The notes: a model not told the origin generated them from the letters alone. A stretch of 64,000 nucleotides of DNA from Collinsella aerofaciens (GCF_009876115.1 NZ_WWSY01000007.1:34451-98450), one strand, 5' to 3'; shown: positions 11,921 to 21,480, numbered from the stretch's first letter. Numbers and translations: made by a program.

Positions 11921-14900
11921 ATGGACGCACGCCGCTCACGGTCGCTGGGTATTGCGGCCCTGATCTTCATTTTAATTAACCTCACCGCCGCAGTTTTTCA
12001 CGGCGCAGCTCCAGTGCGCGCCGATGACGTGACGACGCCGACGCCGATTGTGATTGATGAGACGACGGCGAAAGTTACGGTCGAGCTGTATACCGACGAG
12101 AACCGTAAAGTGCCTTTGGGTAATACTGCCGTGCTTTCGACCGACACGCTCTACGGTTCGTTTAGCGCGGACTTTAAGCCGAACCATACCCCGAGCTCGG
12201 CGCAAAACGTTGCGGAGTACTCTCTTCCGAGCAATGTTAAGTTATTGAAGGATGAAAGCGGGTTGCTCTATGACGGTTCGGGCAAAGAGGCTGTCACCTG
12301 GAAGTGCGAGAATAATAAGCTGATCTTCACTTTTGACCAAAACTGGATTAATACGAATCCGTCCGATGTTCATGTTGGTGTTGATTTTTCATTCAAGCTG
12401 TCAAATGAGAACGTTGGCTCCGGCGACACAACAAAAGTCGAATTTCCTGGAACGGCCGGAATTGACATTTCGACCAAAGACGGCGACGTTGCGGGAACGA
12501 AGGAGGGGAAGTTCTCTCAATCCGGCGGCGAAGGAAAAGTAACGTGGACTCTTAAGCTGGTGGTCGAGTCTTATGCTCACAATGTCCAGCTCACCGATGA
12601 GTTGGGTAGCAATTTTACGTTTGTGTCTGAATCGTTTAAGTTGAACGGCAAGACGCTCGAGCAACAGCCAAGCATTAACGGGCAGACCGCGACTCTTAAT
12701 TTGGGGAACTTGTCCAAAGGGACTTATACGATTACCTATGATTCGGTTATGAACCCGAATGTTTCTGTGGACAACTATGTTTGGATTGATGAGCTCCCCG
12801 GTTCAAAAAACAACGCCACCTGGACTTGGGGCCAAAACAAAGAAAACTCGAATAAATGTGAAGGTCAAGCAAATAAGTTTCGCTATGACATGATTAACAA
12901 GAGCGATGGCACCGGAACGCCGTCCGATATCAAATGGATCGTTACGCTCAACAACGGTGATATCAAAACCGACATGAATGGCTATACATTCACCGACACG
13001 CTGGACGACAAGCAGACGTATACGGGTAATTACATCGTTTATAGGGGACTCTACGGGGAAGACGAGATCGCTCGCGGCGATCTCGATAGCTCCACTGGTA
13101 AAACGTTTAGCTATAAGTTCTCAGGTCTATCTGACACAGATAAGTACAAGCCCTATCGCATTGTCTATCACACTCAAATGAAAGATCAGGACTCGTATGA
13201 CACGGTGAGCAATAGTGCGAATATCTCGCGTGACAATTCCGTTTCCGGCACGGACAGTGGCACGTTTACGCCGAAGCTGGTGGGGACGCAGATTGTAAAG
13301 AGGCTTTTGAAAGAACCTGATGCGGCGACAACAGGTCGGGCAACCTGGGAGCTTCGGATAGCGCTGGGCTCCATTGTTGATGCGATGAATCCGGAGACGG
13401 TTCGAGTGTTTGATACGTTCCAGACTGCTTGGAAGCAGAATATCGGCCCAGACGCCGACAGCTATTCCATTATGATCGGCAATGTCCCTTTGGAGCGGGG
13501 AACCGATTGGTGGTTCGATGATTACAATGATTCAACGTCGTTTGCAACCAAGAAGAACTTCAACCTTACCATTCAGATAAACAACAAGGTAAGGGATGCG
13601 CTCAAAGATAACCCAGATGCGGTGCTTACTTATATGACAAAATCCGACGCGCTTCCTGGCTGGTACTCCAATTTTGCATCAGTGGAAGTAAACGGTACTA
13701 AGTATTTCACGGACTTTATCTATTACTACGTCGATGTGGACTCGACTCCTAAGGTTGAGAAGCCCTCTGCGAAAACCGCTGTTTCCTGGCGTGAGGATTT
13801 CGACTGGAGTAAGATCGATGGGTCTTCCGAAAAAGGTGCATGGATCGTTGAGTGGACGGTCTATGCGAATAGGGCCAAGACGCCGGGAGGGGAGCCTTAC
13901 GGCGCTGGCAAGCTTAATAACCAGCCGCTGAACGTCGTTGACACGCTGCCGAGTGGTATGAGCTATGTGCCAGGGTCTGCCAAATACTCGCTGTTTCAGA
14001 ATCCGTATGACCAGAAAGCAGGTAACGGTACCGCCCAGCGAGAGAAGACCGTCGCCGACAGCCTACCCCCTGCGAACGTCAGTGATGACAAAGGCACCGT
14101 TACCTTCTCCATCCCCACGACGGCGCTCGGCAACTATGCTGGTTACGCTAAGCTTACGTATCAGACGGCGGTCAAGCGTGGTGAGCTCGATACCTCTAAG
14201 AACGAGGTGAAGTTCACCAACTTAGCCAGTGCCGAGTCGGGGAGCAAAACGTTCGACTCCGGTAGTGGGACCGTCACCATTAAGAACAACGTACTGCAAA
14301 AGACCGGCGACCAGGTCGCCAATAGCAACCGTATCAAGTACACCATCTTGGTTAACGAATCGGCAGTTAACCTTAAGAGCGACAGCGACTTCCTCGAGCT
14401 TGTCGATGTCATGGATGCCAAGTGCACGCTGGTGACGGATTCGGTCAATGTGTCCCAATACGATGGGACAGGCTGGAAGTTGCTTGGCTCTGACAAATGC
14501 CCCGTTTCCGCTAGGACCATTGAAGATGAAAACGGCGCGGCGTGTACAAAGATGACGCTCCGCGTGCCCGATAAGGAATATCTCAAAGTTGAGTACGAGG
14601 TCATTCCTGCGGGTAACGAGGGAGAAACGGTTTCTCTGAGCAACAAAGCGTCGCTTACGGGTGTCTATGACGGTGATACGGTCCATTCAAAAGACTGGGC
14701 TATTAAAAAGGCATCTGGTTTGGCTGGCGGTAGCGGTTACGGCGTAACGGTTACCAAGGTCGACGAGAGCGATGTCACAAAAAAGCTGCCCGGTGCTGAG
14801 TTCACGCTCTACGAGGTTGATATGGACAAGGCATTAGAGTTCGGCCTCGATTCTGCGAAAACGCTGATTCGGAGTGATGAAACAGACGAAACGGGCACGG

Positions 14901-15628
14901 TAACGTTCGGCACTCCTACGCAAAAGATGGAAGCCTACAAGTTGTATTGCCTTGAGGAGACCAAGGCGCCCGGCGGATACAATATTGCCCCTAAACCAGT
15001 GTGGATTCTGCTCAAAGGCAACAATGAGGACGACTATCAGAAGGCCCTTACTAAGGCGGAAGAGCTGAGGGCAAAGGGTGTCGACATTGACACCCCAACG
15101 GTGAGTACCGACATCACGGTCTATGATGCGCCCTATAGTGGTCAAGCTACAATTTCTGCCACCAAGATGCTCGAAGGCTCGACCTTGCAAGAAAGCCAGT
15201 TCGGGTTTGCGCTCAAGGACAAGAAGACCGGTAAGGTTCTCCAGACCATCAGGAACGGTGCGGATGGTGATATTAACTTTGTCTTGGATTACACCAAGAC
15301 GGGGATCTATGAGTACGCCATCTCCGAGGTCATTCCCGCGGGCGCCGAGAACAACGTCAAGGACCACATCACCTACGACACGACCAAACATGAGGTTAAG
15401 GTTGTCGTGACTAATGGAGAAGGAAAGCTAAACACCGAGGTCACCTACGACAACGGCTCTACAACCCCACCGACCTTTACCAACAAGTATTCGACCACGC
15501 TTCCTGAGGCGGGCGGGGCTGGCTTGACTATGACGTATCTGGCTGGTGCATCGCTGCTGTGTTTTGCTGCGACATGGATGCATGCTCGTCGCCATCGCGA
15601 TCAAGATCGAGGTGGTCGCCGTGAGTAG
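11921..15628 (+). CDS. LPXTG-type cell-wall adhesin / pilus tip protein with isopeptide domains
   Basis: This 1235-residue secreted surface protein is probably the tip adhesin of a sortase-assembled pilus. It has an N-terminal signal peptide (hydrophobic stretch ending near APVRA, residue ~30) and a long region of adhesin-type beta domains. A Cna-B/SpaA-like domain starts near TVTKVDESDVTKKLPGAEFTLYE, and an FctA/Spy0128-like domain (TISATKMLEGSTL to TFTNKY) precedes the anchor. The C-terminus has a sorting signal LPEAG at about 1194, a hydrophobic helix and a basic tail; Ala replaces the usual Thr. Codon use is AT-richer than the core genes. It overlaps the next pilin gene by 8 bases. Confidence 0.85.
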   Translation: MDARRSRSLGIAALIFILINLTAAVFHGAAPVRADDVTTPTPIVIDETTAKVTVELYTDENRKVPLGNTAVLSTDTLYGSFSADFKPNHTPSSAQNVAEYSLPSNVKLLKDESGLLYDGSGKEAVTWKCENNKLIFTFDQNWINTNPSDVHVGVDFSFKLSNENVGSGDTTKVEFPGTAGIDISTKDGDVAGTKEGKFSQSGGEGKVTWTLKLVVESYAHNVQLTDELGSNFTFVSESFKLNGKTLEQQPSINGQTATLNLGNLSKGTYTITYDSVMNPNVSVDNYVWIDELPGSKNNATWTWGQNKENSNKCEGQANKFRYDMINKSDGTGTPSDIKWIVTLNNGDIKTDMNGYTFTDTLDDKQTYTGNYIVYRGLYGEDEIARGDLDSSTGKTFSYKFSGLSDTDKYKPYRIVYHTQMKDQDSYDTVSNSANISRDNSVSGTDSGTFTPKLVGTQIVKRLLKEPDAATTGRATWELRIALGSIVDAMNPETVRVFDTFQTAWKQNIGPDADSYSIMIGNVPLERGTDWWFDDYNDSTSFATKKNFNLTIQINNKVRDALKDNPDAVLTYMTKSDALPGWYSNFASVEVNGTKYFTDFIYYYVDVDSTPKVEKPSAKTAVSWREDFDWSKIDGSSEKGAWIVEWTVYANRAKTPGGEPYGAGKLNNQPLNVVDTLPSGMSYVPGSAKYSLFQNPYDQKAGNGTAQREKTVADSLPPANVSDDKGTVTFSIPTTALGNYAGYAKLTYQTAVKRGELDTSKNEVKFTNLASAESGSKTFDSGSGTVTIKNNVLQKTGDQVANSNRIKYTILVNESAVNLKSDSDFLELVDVMDAKCTLVTDSVNVSQYDGTGWKLLGSDKCPVSARTIEDENGAACTKMTLRVPDKEYLKVEYEVIPAGNEGETVSLSNKASLTGVYDGDTVHSKDWAIKKASGLAGGSGYGVTVTKVDESDVTKKLPGAEFTLYEVDMDKALEFGLDSAKTLIRSDETDETGTVTFGTPTQKMEAYKLYCLEETKAPGGYNIAPKPVWILLKGNNEDDYQKALTKAEELRAKGVDIDTPTVSTDITVYDAPYSGQATISATKMLEGSTLQESQFGFALKDKKTGKVLQTIRNGADGDINFVLDYTKTGIYEYAISEVIPAGAENNVKDHITYDTTKHEVKVVVTNGEGKLNTEVTYDNGSTTPPTFTNKYSTTLPEAGGAGLTMTYLAGASLLCFAATWMHARRHRDQDRGGRRE

Positions 15629-17264
15629 GCTTTGTCGCCGCTTGTTGGCTGCCGCGACGATAATCATGGTCGCTATTCTGTCTTTCGCGATTGCCCCTGG
15701 GACGGCTCATGCTACCGATACCAGTGCCATTACGGTGAGCGGTGCGGTTGCGACGCGGTATGACGCGTACCAGCTCTTTTCGGCGACCGTTGTCGGCGAC
15801 GCCGATACTGACCAAAAAATTGCAACTGACGTAACGTGGGCGAATGACACGGTTCGTCAAGCTGTTCTTCCGATGCTTCATGATGCGGGGCTCGACAGCA
15901 CGGTCTCGACGGCGCAAGCGGCTGCCGAATGGATGAATGTCGACGGGCGCATGACGACGGCGCTGACGGCAAAACTTGCCAGAGAAATTTGCAAAGTCGG
16001 CGTCCCTTCTGTGACCCTTAACGCGGGCACGGCGGCCGAGCTGCCCTGCGGCTACTGGCTCATCGTCGTCGCCGACGACGCCATCGCCCAAGGCGAGGTC
16101 GGCACCGCGCCGATCATGGCCCTGGTCGGCGGCAGCGCCGTAACCGTCAAGCCCAAGGCGGCGACGCCCAAGGTGGCCAAGCGCGTGCTGGAGGACAGCA
16201 CCGCCGCCTGGGGCAAGGCCGCCGACGCCACGGTCGGCGACGACCTGTACTGGCGCCTCTCGGCCACGGTCCCGGCGGGACTCGCGGCCTACGACACCTA
16301 TGCGGTGCAGTTCGTCGATACTATGGGCGCGGGGCTCGACCCCTCCAAGGTGGCCGCGAGCATGCACGTGTACGCGGCGGCGGGCGCGGACGGCGGCTTT
16401 GACGCCGTCGCATGTGAGGGCGGCAACGCCAACTCGACGCCGGCTAAAGGGTGGACAGACATTACTTCACAGTGCAGGGTTTCGGTCGAGGGCAATGCCT
16501 TCACCGTGCGCACCGGCGACCTGGTCGCCGCGCTCGGCGGGGCCGACGCCTTCGCCGCGGGCGCCCGCGTGGTTGCTGTCTACAATGCGCCGTTGGGGGC
16601 CAACTGCAATCGAGGCGCCACCAAGGGCAATCCCAACGAGGTCTACCTGCGCTACCCGCGCTCTCCTCTCGCCGACCAGTCCGGCGACGCCGGCTTCACC
16701 CGTACGCCGAGCGATGATGCGTGCGCCTACACCTGGGGACTCAGTCTGATCAAGCGCTCAAGCTCGGACGATAAGCCGCTCGCGGGCGCCAAGCTGCGCA
16801 TCATCGATGACCGCGGGCGCATTCTAACGACTGACGGCTCGTGGTCGACGGATGCCGACGCTTGTGTCACCACGGACGCGGACGGCCATGTGGAATTGAC
16901 CGGCGTGGACGCGGGCATCTATACCGTCGAAGAGGTCGCAGCTCCCAAGGGCTACACCGCCTTTGAGGGCAAACGTATGGTGACGGTTACGGCCGAGGGC
17001 CTGGACGTTAAGCAGGTGGCAGTCGCGAAGCCCAAAGTGACCGTGTCGGCCGAAAGCCCCCTGTGGGTTGATACCGCCGATGCCGGGACGGGTTCGATTG
17101 AGCTGTCGGTGCTCAACACCCCAAGCAAAGAAGCAAGTCGAGGCTTTATGCCCTCGACGGGAGATAGAACGTTGGTGCTGGTGGCGGCTTTGGCTGCCAT
17201 CGGAGCGGCGGCTATTGTTGCCGCGCTCGTCATCAAGTGGGGAGGAGATCGCCGTGAAAAATAA
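15621..17264 (+). CDS. Isopeptide-forming fimbrial subunit (ancillary pilin)
   Basis: This 547-residue pilin begins with a GTG at 15621, overlapping the tip gene (GAGGTGG just upstream). A signal peptide ends near GTAHA. The middle contains an isopeptide-forming fimbrial domain (PKVAKRVLEDSTAAWGKAAD...DDLYWRLSATVP). A Cna-B domain follows (LAGAKLRIIDDRG to YTVEEVAAPKGY), in which the YTVEE...PKGY segment is an E-box. The sorting signal is MPSTG followed by a hydrophobic helix and a GGDRREK tail. It is paralogous to the third pilin of the operon. GC content is higher than in the tip gene. The end carries a ribosome-binding site and GTG that look built for coupling to another gene. Confidence 0.85.
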   Translation: MSRLCRRLLAAATIIMVAILSFAIAPGTAHATDTSAITVSGAVATRYDAYQLFSATVVGDADTDQKIATDVTWANDTVRQAVLPMLHDAGLDSTVSTAQAAAEWMNVDGRMTTALTAKLAREICKVGVPSVTLNAGTAAELPCGYWLIVVADDAIAQGEVGTAPIMALVGGSAVTVKPKAATPKVAKRVLEDSTAAWGKAADATVGDDLYWRLSATVPAGLAAYDTYAVQFVDTMGAGLDPSKVAASMHVYAAAGADGGFDAVACEGGNANSTPAKGWTDITSQCRVSVEGNAFTVRTGDLVAALGGADAFAAGARVVAVYNAPLGANCNRGATKGNPNEVYLRYPRSPLADQSGDAGFTRTPSDDACAYTWGLSLIKRSSSDDKPLAGAKLRIIDDRGRILTTDGSWSTDADACVTTDADGHVELTGVDAGIYTVEEVAAPKGYTAFEGKRMVTVTAEGLDVKQVAVAKPKVTVSAESPLWVDTADAGTGSIELSVLNTPSKEASRGFMPSTGDRTLVLVAALAAIGAAAIVAALVIKWGGDRREK

Positions 17265-17349
17265 TTGTCCCCCCCCCCTTGCTCAATTGCGTACTGCCTC
17301 CGTAGCGAGTGACGCGCAGGCCTACCGACCTGATGATCATTGGTTTTGA
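17254..17349 (+). other. Possible gene remnant with a 10-C tract between pilin genes
   Basis: GGAGGAG at 17241-17247 and a GTG at 17254 mimic the coupling signal seen at the previous pilin junction, but only 31 codons follow before a stop. A run of ten C residues at 17269-17278 lies in the sixth to ninth codons. The peptide resembles nothing I recognise. It may be the stub of a deleted gene or just leader sequence for the next pilin. Confidence 0.4.
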
Positions 17350-17387
17350 AAAGTTACTAGAGAACCCTCCAAGAAAGAGGACCAAAC

Positions 17388-19211
17388 ATGAAGACAACCA
17401 AGAACATCGCCCGCCTGGCAATAACCGCCGGACTTACGGCAGCCCTGAGCCTCGGCGGCGTGATGGCGCCGGTGACCATGGCGTTTGCTGCGGAGGGCAC
17501 TTCGGGCAGCATTACCATTAGCCAGGCCGAGGGAAACGATGGCACCACGTTTAAGGCGTACCAGATCTTTAAAGCCACGGTTACCGACACTGAAAACGGC
17601 AAAACTGCTCAGGACATCACGTGGTCGAGTGATGCGCTTGGAGTGAAAGTTGTCAACGCCATCAAGTTTAATTGGACTGGCTATAGCAACTTGAGTAATG
17701 ATAAGCAGCTGTCTGAGAACCCTACGGCCCAGGAAGTCGCCGACTTCCTCATGGCGAATGCGGGCTCCACTACCGCTGGGTCGCCTGACGGGTCGAGCAA
17801 GGGAACTCGGATTAAGACCGACAATGTTCTCTACGCAGTCGCGAATGCTGTAAAGGACCAGACACCGGCTGCGTCTGATATCGCTGCCGGCGCCTCCTGG
17901 ACTCCCGGTGCCGAGAACGGCAGCGGCTACTACCTGTTTGTGACCGACGGGGATAGCCTGGGTCCTAACAAAAAGAACACCGGCACGTCCCCGATCTTTG
18001 CAGTCGTGGGTGGTAGCGCCGTGACCGTTTGTGAGAAGTCCAACATCCCCACGGTTGAGAAAAAGATCCTTGATGATTCAAAGGTGACGGGCGGTGCCAT
18101 TACTGGGGAGGCAGAGGCCAATTGGAAGGACGCTGCCGACTCCCAGATCGACCAGGAAGTGAACTATAGGCTTACCGGTACGATTGCAGATAACTACGAC
18201 AGCTATGACTCTTATTCCTATAAGTTTATGGATCAACTGACGGACGGCCTTGATTACATCAATAGCTCGCTCAGCGTTTATGCGTTGAATAATGGTGTAT
18301 ATACCGAGATTGATTCGAGTAGCTACAATGTGGATGCCCCTTCTGAGTCAAATCATCGTGTTTTGACAGTTAACTTTATTGGAACCAAGGGTCTGAAGTC
18401 GGCCACCGCGAAAAATGGCGGAACGCTTTCGATCAATGCCAACACCAAGATTGTTGTCTTCTACAAGGCAAAGCTCAACGCAGAGGCGGTTATTGCAGGG
18501 GCCAACAACGAGCTGGAGGGCAACCCCAATACTGTTACGCTCGAGTATTCTAACAACCCCATGGTCGCAGGCACTGGCACCTCGGCGCCCGACACCGTCG
18601 TGGACTACACCTACGGCCTTCAGATTAATAAGGTTGACCTGGGTACTGAAGCGCCTCTCAAGGACGCTGAATTCACCATTACGACCAAGGGCGATGAGAA
18701 AAATGCGAAGGAGAAATATGTCGCAGCGGATGGCACGCTGAGCGATAGCGAGATCGTTCATAAGACGGGTGATGATGGTTCAATTCGCCTCACCGGTCTT
18801 GATGCTGGTACTTATACCGTGGCCGAGAAAAAAGCCCCCAATGGCTATACCGCGGTTTCGTCCTTCGATTTCACAATTACGCCGACAATTAATGAAGAGG
18901 GCCAAGCCTACAAGCTGACAAAGCTTGAGGGCACGCTTGATAGCAAGGGCCAGAACAACAAGATCATCGCTGGCCTTAATGATAAAAGTGCCGGAAAGGT
19001 TGGCGATAATAAACTTGATCTCAAAGAGGGCACCCTCACAAACACCGACGGCACCTTCAACATCACCGTTGGCGATACCAAGCAGATTAACCTCCCGCTC
19101 ACCGGTCTTAATGGTGTGACCTTCACTTGGATCGCCGGTGGCGCGGTGCTGTGCATTGGCGTGGCGCATCTCATCCGTAGCCGTAAGCGCGACGACGGTT
19201 CTGAGGAGTAG
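17388..19211 (+). CDS. LPXTG-anchored major pilin (SpaA/FimA type)
   Basis: This 607-residue protein is the likely shaft pilin. It has a signal peptide ending near MAFAAEG and an N-terminal domain with YQIFKATVTD. A pilin-type segment IPTVEKKILDD carries a lysine, as expected for intersubunit linkage. An isopeptide-forming domain follows, then a C-terminal Cna-B domain with the E-box YTVAEKKAPNGY. The sorting motif LPLTG, a hydrophobic helix and RSRKRDDGSEE close it. Its own ribosome-binding site (AAGAAAGAGG) precedes the ATG, so it may be expressed more strongly than the upstream genes. No sortase gene follows. A strong terminator lies 33 bases on. Confidence 0.88.
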   Translation: MKTTKNIARLAITAGLTAALSLGGVMAPVTMAFAAEGTSGSITISQAEGNDGTTFKAYQIFKATVTDTENGKTAQDITWSSDALGVKVVNAIKFNWTGYSNLSNDKQLSENPTAQEVADFLMANAGSTTAGSPDGSSKGTRIKTDNVLYAVANAVKDQTPAASDIAAGASWTPGAENGSGYYLFVTDGDSLGPNKKNTGTSPIFAVVGGSAVTVCEKSNIPTVEKKILDDSKVTGGAITGEAEANWKDAADSQIDQEVNYRLTGTIADNYDSYDSYSYKFMDQLTDGLDYINSSLSVYALNNGVYTEIDSSSYNVDAPSESNHRVLTVNFIGTKGLKSATAKNGGTLSINANTKIVVFYKAKLNAEAVIAGANNELEGNPNTVTLEYSNNPMVAGTGTSAPDTVVDYTYGLQINKVDLGTEAPLKDAEFTITTKGDEKNAKEKYVAADGTLSDSEIVHKTGDDGSIRLTGLDAGTYTVAEKKAPNGYTAVSSFDFTITPTINEEGQAYKLTKLEGTLDSKGQNNKIIAGLNDKSAGKVGDNKLDLKEGTLTNTDGTFNITVGDTKQINLPLTGLNGVTFTWIAGGAVLCIGVAHLIRSRKRDDGSEE

Positions 19212-19244
19212 CTGTTCGCCTCGAATATCAACACGAGCATGAAA

Positions 19245-19283
19245 AAGCGGGGCACCCGGTCGATGCGATCGGGTGCCCCGCTT
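19245..19283 (+). terminator. Terminator of the pilin operon
   Basis: A perfect 14-bp stem (AAGCGGGGCACCCG at 19245-19258 with 19270-19283) with an 11-base loop is followed by CGTTTGTT. The T-run is weak, but the stem is very stable. Confidence 0.8.
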
Positions 19284-19291
19284 CGTTTGTT

Positions 19292-19320
19292 GGTGCAAAG
19301 TAACCTGACCCCTTTGCACC
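19292..19320. repeat. REP-like hairpin, inverse orientation
   Basis: Arms GGTGCAAAG/CTTTGCACC enclose TAACCTGACCC. Read on the minus strand it is nearly the same element as at 11559-11586. Confidence 0.65.
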
Positions 19321-19351
19321 GCCACAAAGGTGCTTGTCCCCTTTGTGGCGG
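19319..19351. repeat. Second hairpin of the REP-like pair
   Basis: Arms CCGCCACAAAGG/CCTTTGTGGCGG of 12 bp enclose TGCTTGTCC. It lies 8 bases beyond the stop of the minus-strand gene at 19359 and may also serve as that gene's terminator. Confidence 0.65.
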
Positions 19352-19358
19352 TTGGCGG

Positions 19359-20504
19359 CTAAGCGGTGGGGAGTTCCGGCGTGTTAGTCGGCTGTTGCGG
19401 CTTGAGGTGGGCGTTGCGCCATATGATCTGGATGACGTAGCCGAGTGTGAAGACGAAGGCCACACCGCTGATAAAGCTGCCCATAAGAGGAAGTGCCGTG
19501 AGTGTTCCCGCGAGGATACCGCCCACGGAGGCCATGGCGAAGCGGTTCTGGTTGTGTCCGACCATGCGTGCGATCGCGGTGCCCGTGAATGCCGCCGAGA
19601 CCAAAGCGATACCGATGATGCCGCACATGAGGGCTCCGGCGAGCGACAGGCCAGCAATCGAGACGATGAGCAGCAAAACGGCGGGGACGACGGCGACCGT
19701 GCCCAGAAGACCGCTTACCCACAGCGGCGCGGGCCGCTGATGGAGCATGCCTGCGGCGCCGGCGGTCGCGCGCGGAAAGACGAGCTCAAGGAGGATGGCG
19801 ACAAAGCAAGTGGAAAGCGCTGCGGCAACGATGCCGCCGATCGTGTCGTTGACCGTAGAGGTGTCCTCGTTTTCGGTCCGGTCGATCTTGAGTGCTCCGA
19901 CTTGAGCGCCCTCGGCTCGCTCGGGGTCTTGCGAGACATGGGCGTTCACCGTGCCAGTGATGCGGGCGTTCTTGCCCAGGATGAGCTTGTCGGCCCAAAC
20001 CTCGACATCGCCCTCGACGGTGCCATCGATGGTCACCGTGTCGCCCGCAAGCGCTGCCGACTTGGTAGAGCCGCGCAGGGCAACCGTCTCGCCTGCCGCG
20101 TAAAAACAGTTGGCGGTGCTATCGGTGTTGAGCACGACGTGCTGGCCTGCCACCGTCACGCTGCCATCAACCGTGGTCTTGGCGATGTCGATAGTGCGCG
20201 CCGCCAGACGGACGGCGCCGCCCACCGTGCAGTCGCGGATCGAGAGGGTATCGCCCGCGGCGATGATATCGCGGTCGATGGAGGCATCGTCTAAGTTGAG
20301 GGCCTGACCGGCCCAGTACAGGTCACCCTCGACGCCGGACGGATTGACGTCACCGTCAGTCGCAAGTACGTTTCCTGCGGCGTCCGTGCCGGCGAACGAC
20401 GCCACGGGAAGTGCGGTGAGCGCCAGCGCGATGAGCGCAAATAGCATGGCGATGCGGCCCCACGCGTTACGGCGCTGGGTCGACGGGAATTGATTGCGGG
20501 GCAT
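19359..20504 (-). CDS. Bactofilin-like membrane protein
   Basis: This 381-residue protein combines a short hydrophobic N-terminus (possible signal anchor, about residues 16-37) with a region of repeated beta-strand units resembling bactofilin/polymer-forming cytoskeletal proteins. Example units are SVTVAGQHVVLN, DTVTIDGTVEGDVEV and ARITGTVNAH. About four or five membrane helices fill the C-terminal half. In this family the beta-helix is thought to form a scaffold in the envelope. The start is the ATG at 20504 with GAAGGA eight bases upstream; a longer frame to 20552 lacks such support. Function here is unknown. Confidence 0.7.
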   Translation of the reverse strand: MPRNQFPSTQRRNAWGRIAMLFALIALALTALPVASFAGTDAAGNVLATDGDVNPSGVEGDLYWAGQALNLDDASIDRDIIAAGDTLSIRDCTVGGAVRLAARTIDIAKTTVDGSVTVAGQHVVLNTDSTANCFYAAGETVALRGSTKSAALAGDTVTIDGTVEGDVEVWADKLILGKNARITGTVNAHVSQDPERAEGAQVGALKIDRTENEDTSTVNDTIGGIVAAALSTCFVAILLELVFPRATAGAAGMLHQRPAPLWVSGLLGTVAVVPAVLLLIVSIAGLSLAGALMCGIIGIALVSAAFTGTAIARMVGHNQNRFAMASVGGILAGTLTALPLMGSFISGVAFVFTLGYVIQIIWRNAHLKPQQPTNTPELPTA

Positions 20505-20610
20505 AGTGAATCCTTCGTTAGATGCTCGATAGGTATCTAACAGGGTACCCAACGCGCGGGCGCTCTAAAAGAACCTCTCGGTTGCATTTCGAAGGGTTGT
20601 GCCGTGCTGT

Positions 20611-21300
20611 CTACTTTTTGCGATGCAAGAAGCGCGCGATGTCTTCCTCGGTGGGGCTTTTGATGTCAAAGCGTAGCGAGAGCCAGCGCAGACCCATGGT
20701 CACGACAACGCATACGACCAGCGCGGCGACATTGCTCACGAGGCCGCTCATGACGAGGCAGACATAGCTTGTCGATCCGGCAATGGCCGCGATGGCATAA
20801 AAGTTCGTACGTTGGAAAATGCCCGGTACCACGCCCATAAAGCCGTCGCGCAGCATGCCGCCGCCAACGGCGGTGAAAAAGCCCATCATGATGCACACGG
20901 CGGGCGCAAAGCCGTAGACCAGCGCCTTGTCTGCGCCGGTTGCCGCATAAATACCCACCGAGATGATATCGAGCAGGGGAATGAGTTTTTCGGGCTTGTC
21001 GACGATTGCCGGGAAAATGTAGATGATGGCCGCCGTGGCGATGGAGAGCGGTAACGCCATTGGTTGGTTGAGGATGTAGACGTTGCCCACCTGGAGTGTC
21101 ATATCGCGCAAAAGACCGCCGCCCAGACCGCAGACCACCGCGAGCGCGACCGCGCCCACCAGGTCGAGCTTGTGCTCGCGCGCGACCAGCACGCCCGAGA
21201 TCGATGCCGCGACAACGGCGAACATCTCGAGCCAAAATGGGATAGCGACCATGGCATCCGAAGCGTGTGAAGTAACGGTCATAGCGGCGACGACGGGCAA
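20611..21300 (-). CDS. Trimeric intracellular cation channel family (UPF0126) membrane protein
   Basis: This 229-residue integral membrane protein has two homologous halves, each with the UPF0126/TRIC signature glycine-rich helix: GGGLLRD in the first and GGGMLRDGF in the second. Seven hydrophobic helices are expected. Bacterial homologues such as YicG and YadS form trimeric cation channels in structural work, but the physiological substrate is unclear. The start appears to be TTG at 21300, because AGAAGGA lies upstream at good spacing. An internal ATG six codons in is the alternative. Confidence 0.85.
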   Translation of the reverse strand: MPVVAAMTVTSHASDAMVAIPFWLEMFAVVAASISGVLVAREHKLDLVGAVALAVVCGLGGGLLRDMTLQVGNVYILNQPMALPLSIATAAIIYIFPAIVDKPEKLIPLLDIISVGIYAATGADKALVYGFAPAVCIMMGFFTAVGGGMLRDGFMGVVPGIFQRTNFYAIAAIAGSTSYVCLVMSGLVSNVAALVVCVVVTMGLRWLSLRFDIKSPTEEDIARFLHRKK

Positions 21301-21420
21301 GATGGGGTCCTTCTGATTGCGAGTTTAGACAATGCCCGTACATAGTACATGGTTGGCGGCGATTGCGACCCTATTGCTCGGCAAACGGTAGGGGTTGGGT
21401 GCGGTCATAGGTACCAAACA

Positions 21421-21480
21421 TGCACACCAGCCTCCAAAGATGTCGAAAAATGTCGTTTTTGGAGGATGATGTACATGTTT
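21421..21480. repeat. 60-bp hairpin direct repeat, copy 1
   Basis: This differs from the copy at 22623-22682 at three positions only, and has the same orientation. Each copy is itself a hairpin: CCTCCAAA pairs with TTTGGAGG, extended by imperfect GTACACCAG/TGATGTAC, around a loop containing a near-tandem ATGTCG AAAA ATGTCG. It lies 3' of the minus-strand gene it flanks. Confidence 0.85.

Noticed and set aside
17254..17349. Poly-C tract switching a fused pilin frame
   Set aside because: Adding or removing one C leads to early stop codons in the other two frames, so it cannot fuse to the downstream pilin. Only an effect on expression remains possible.
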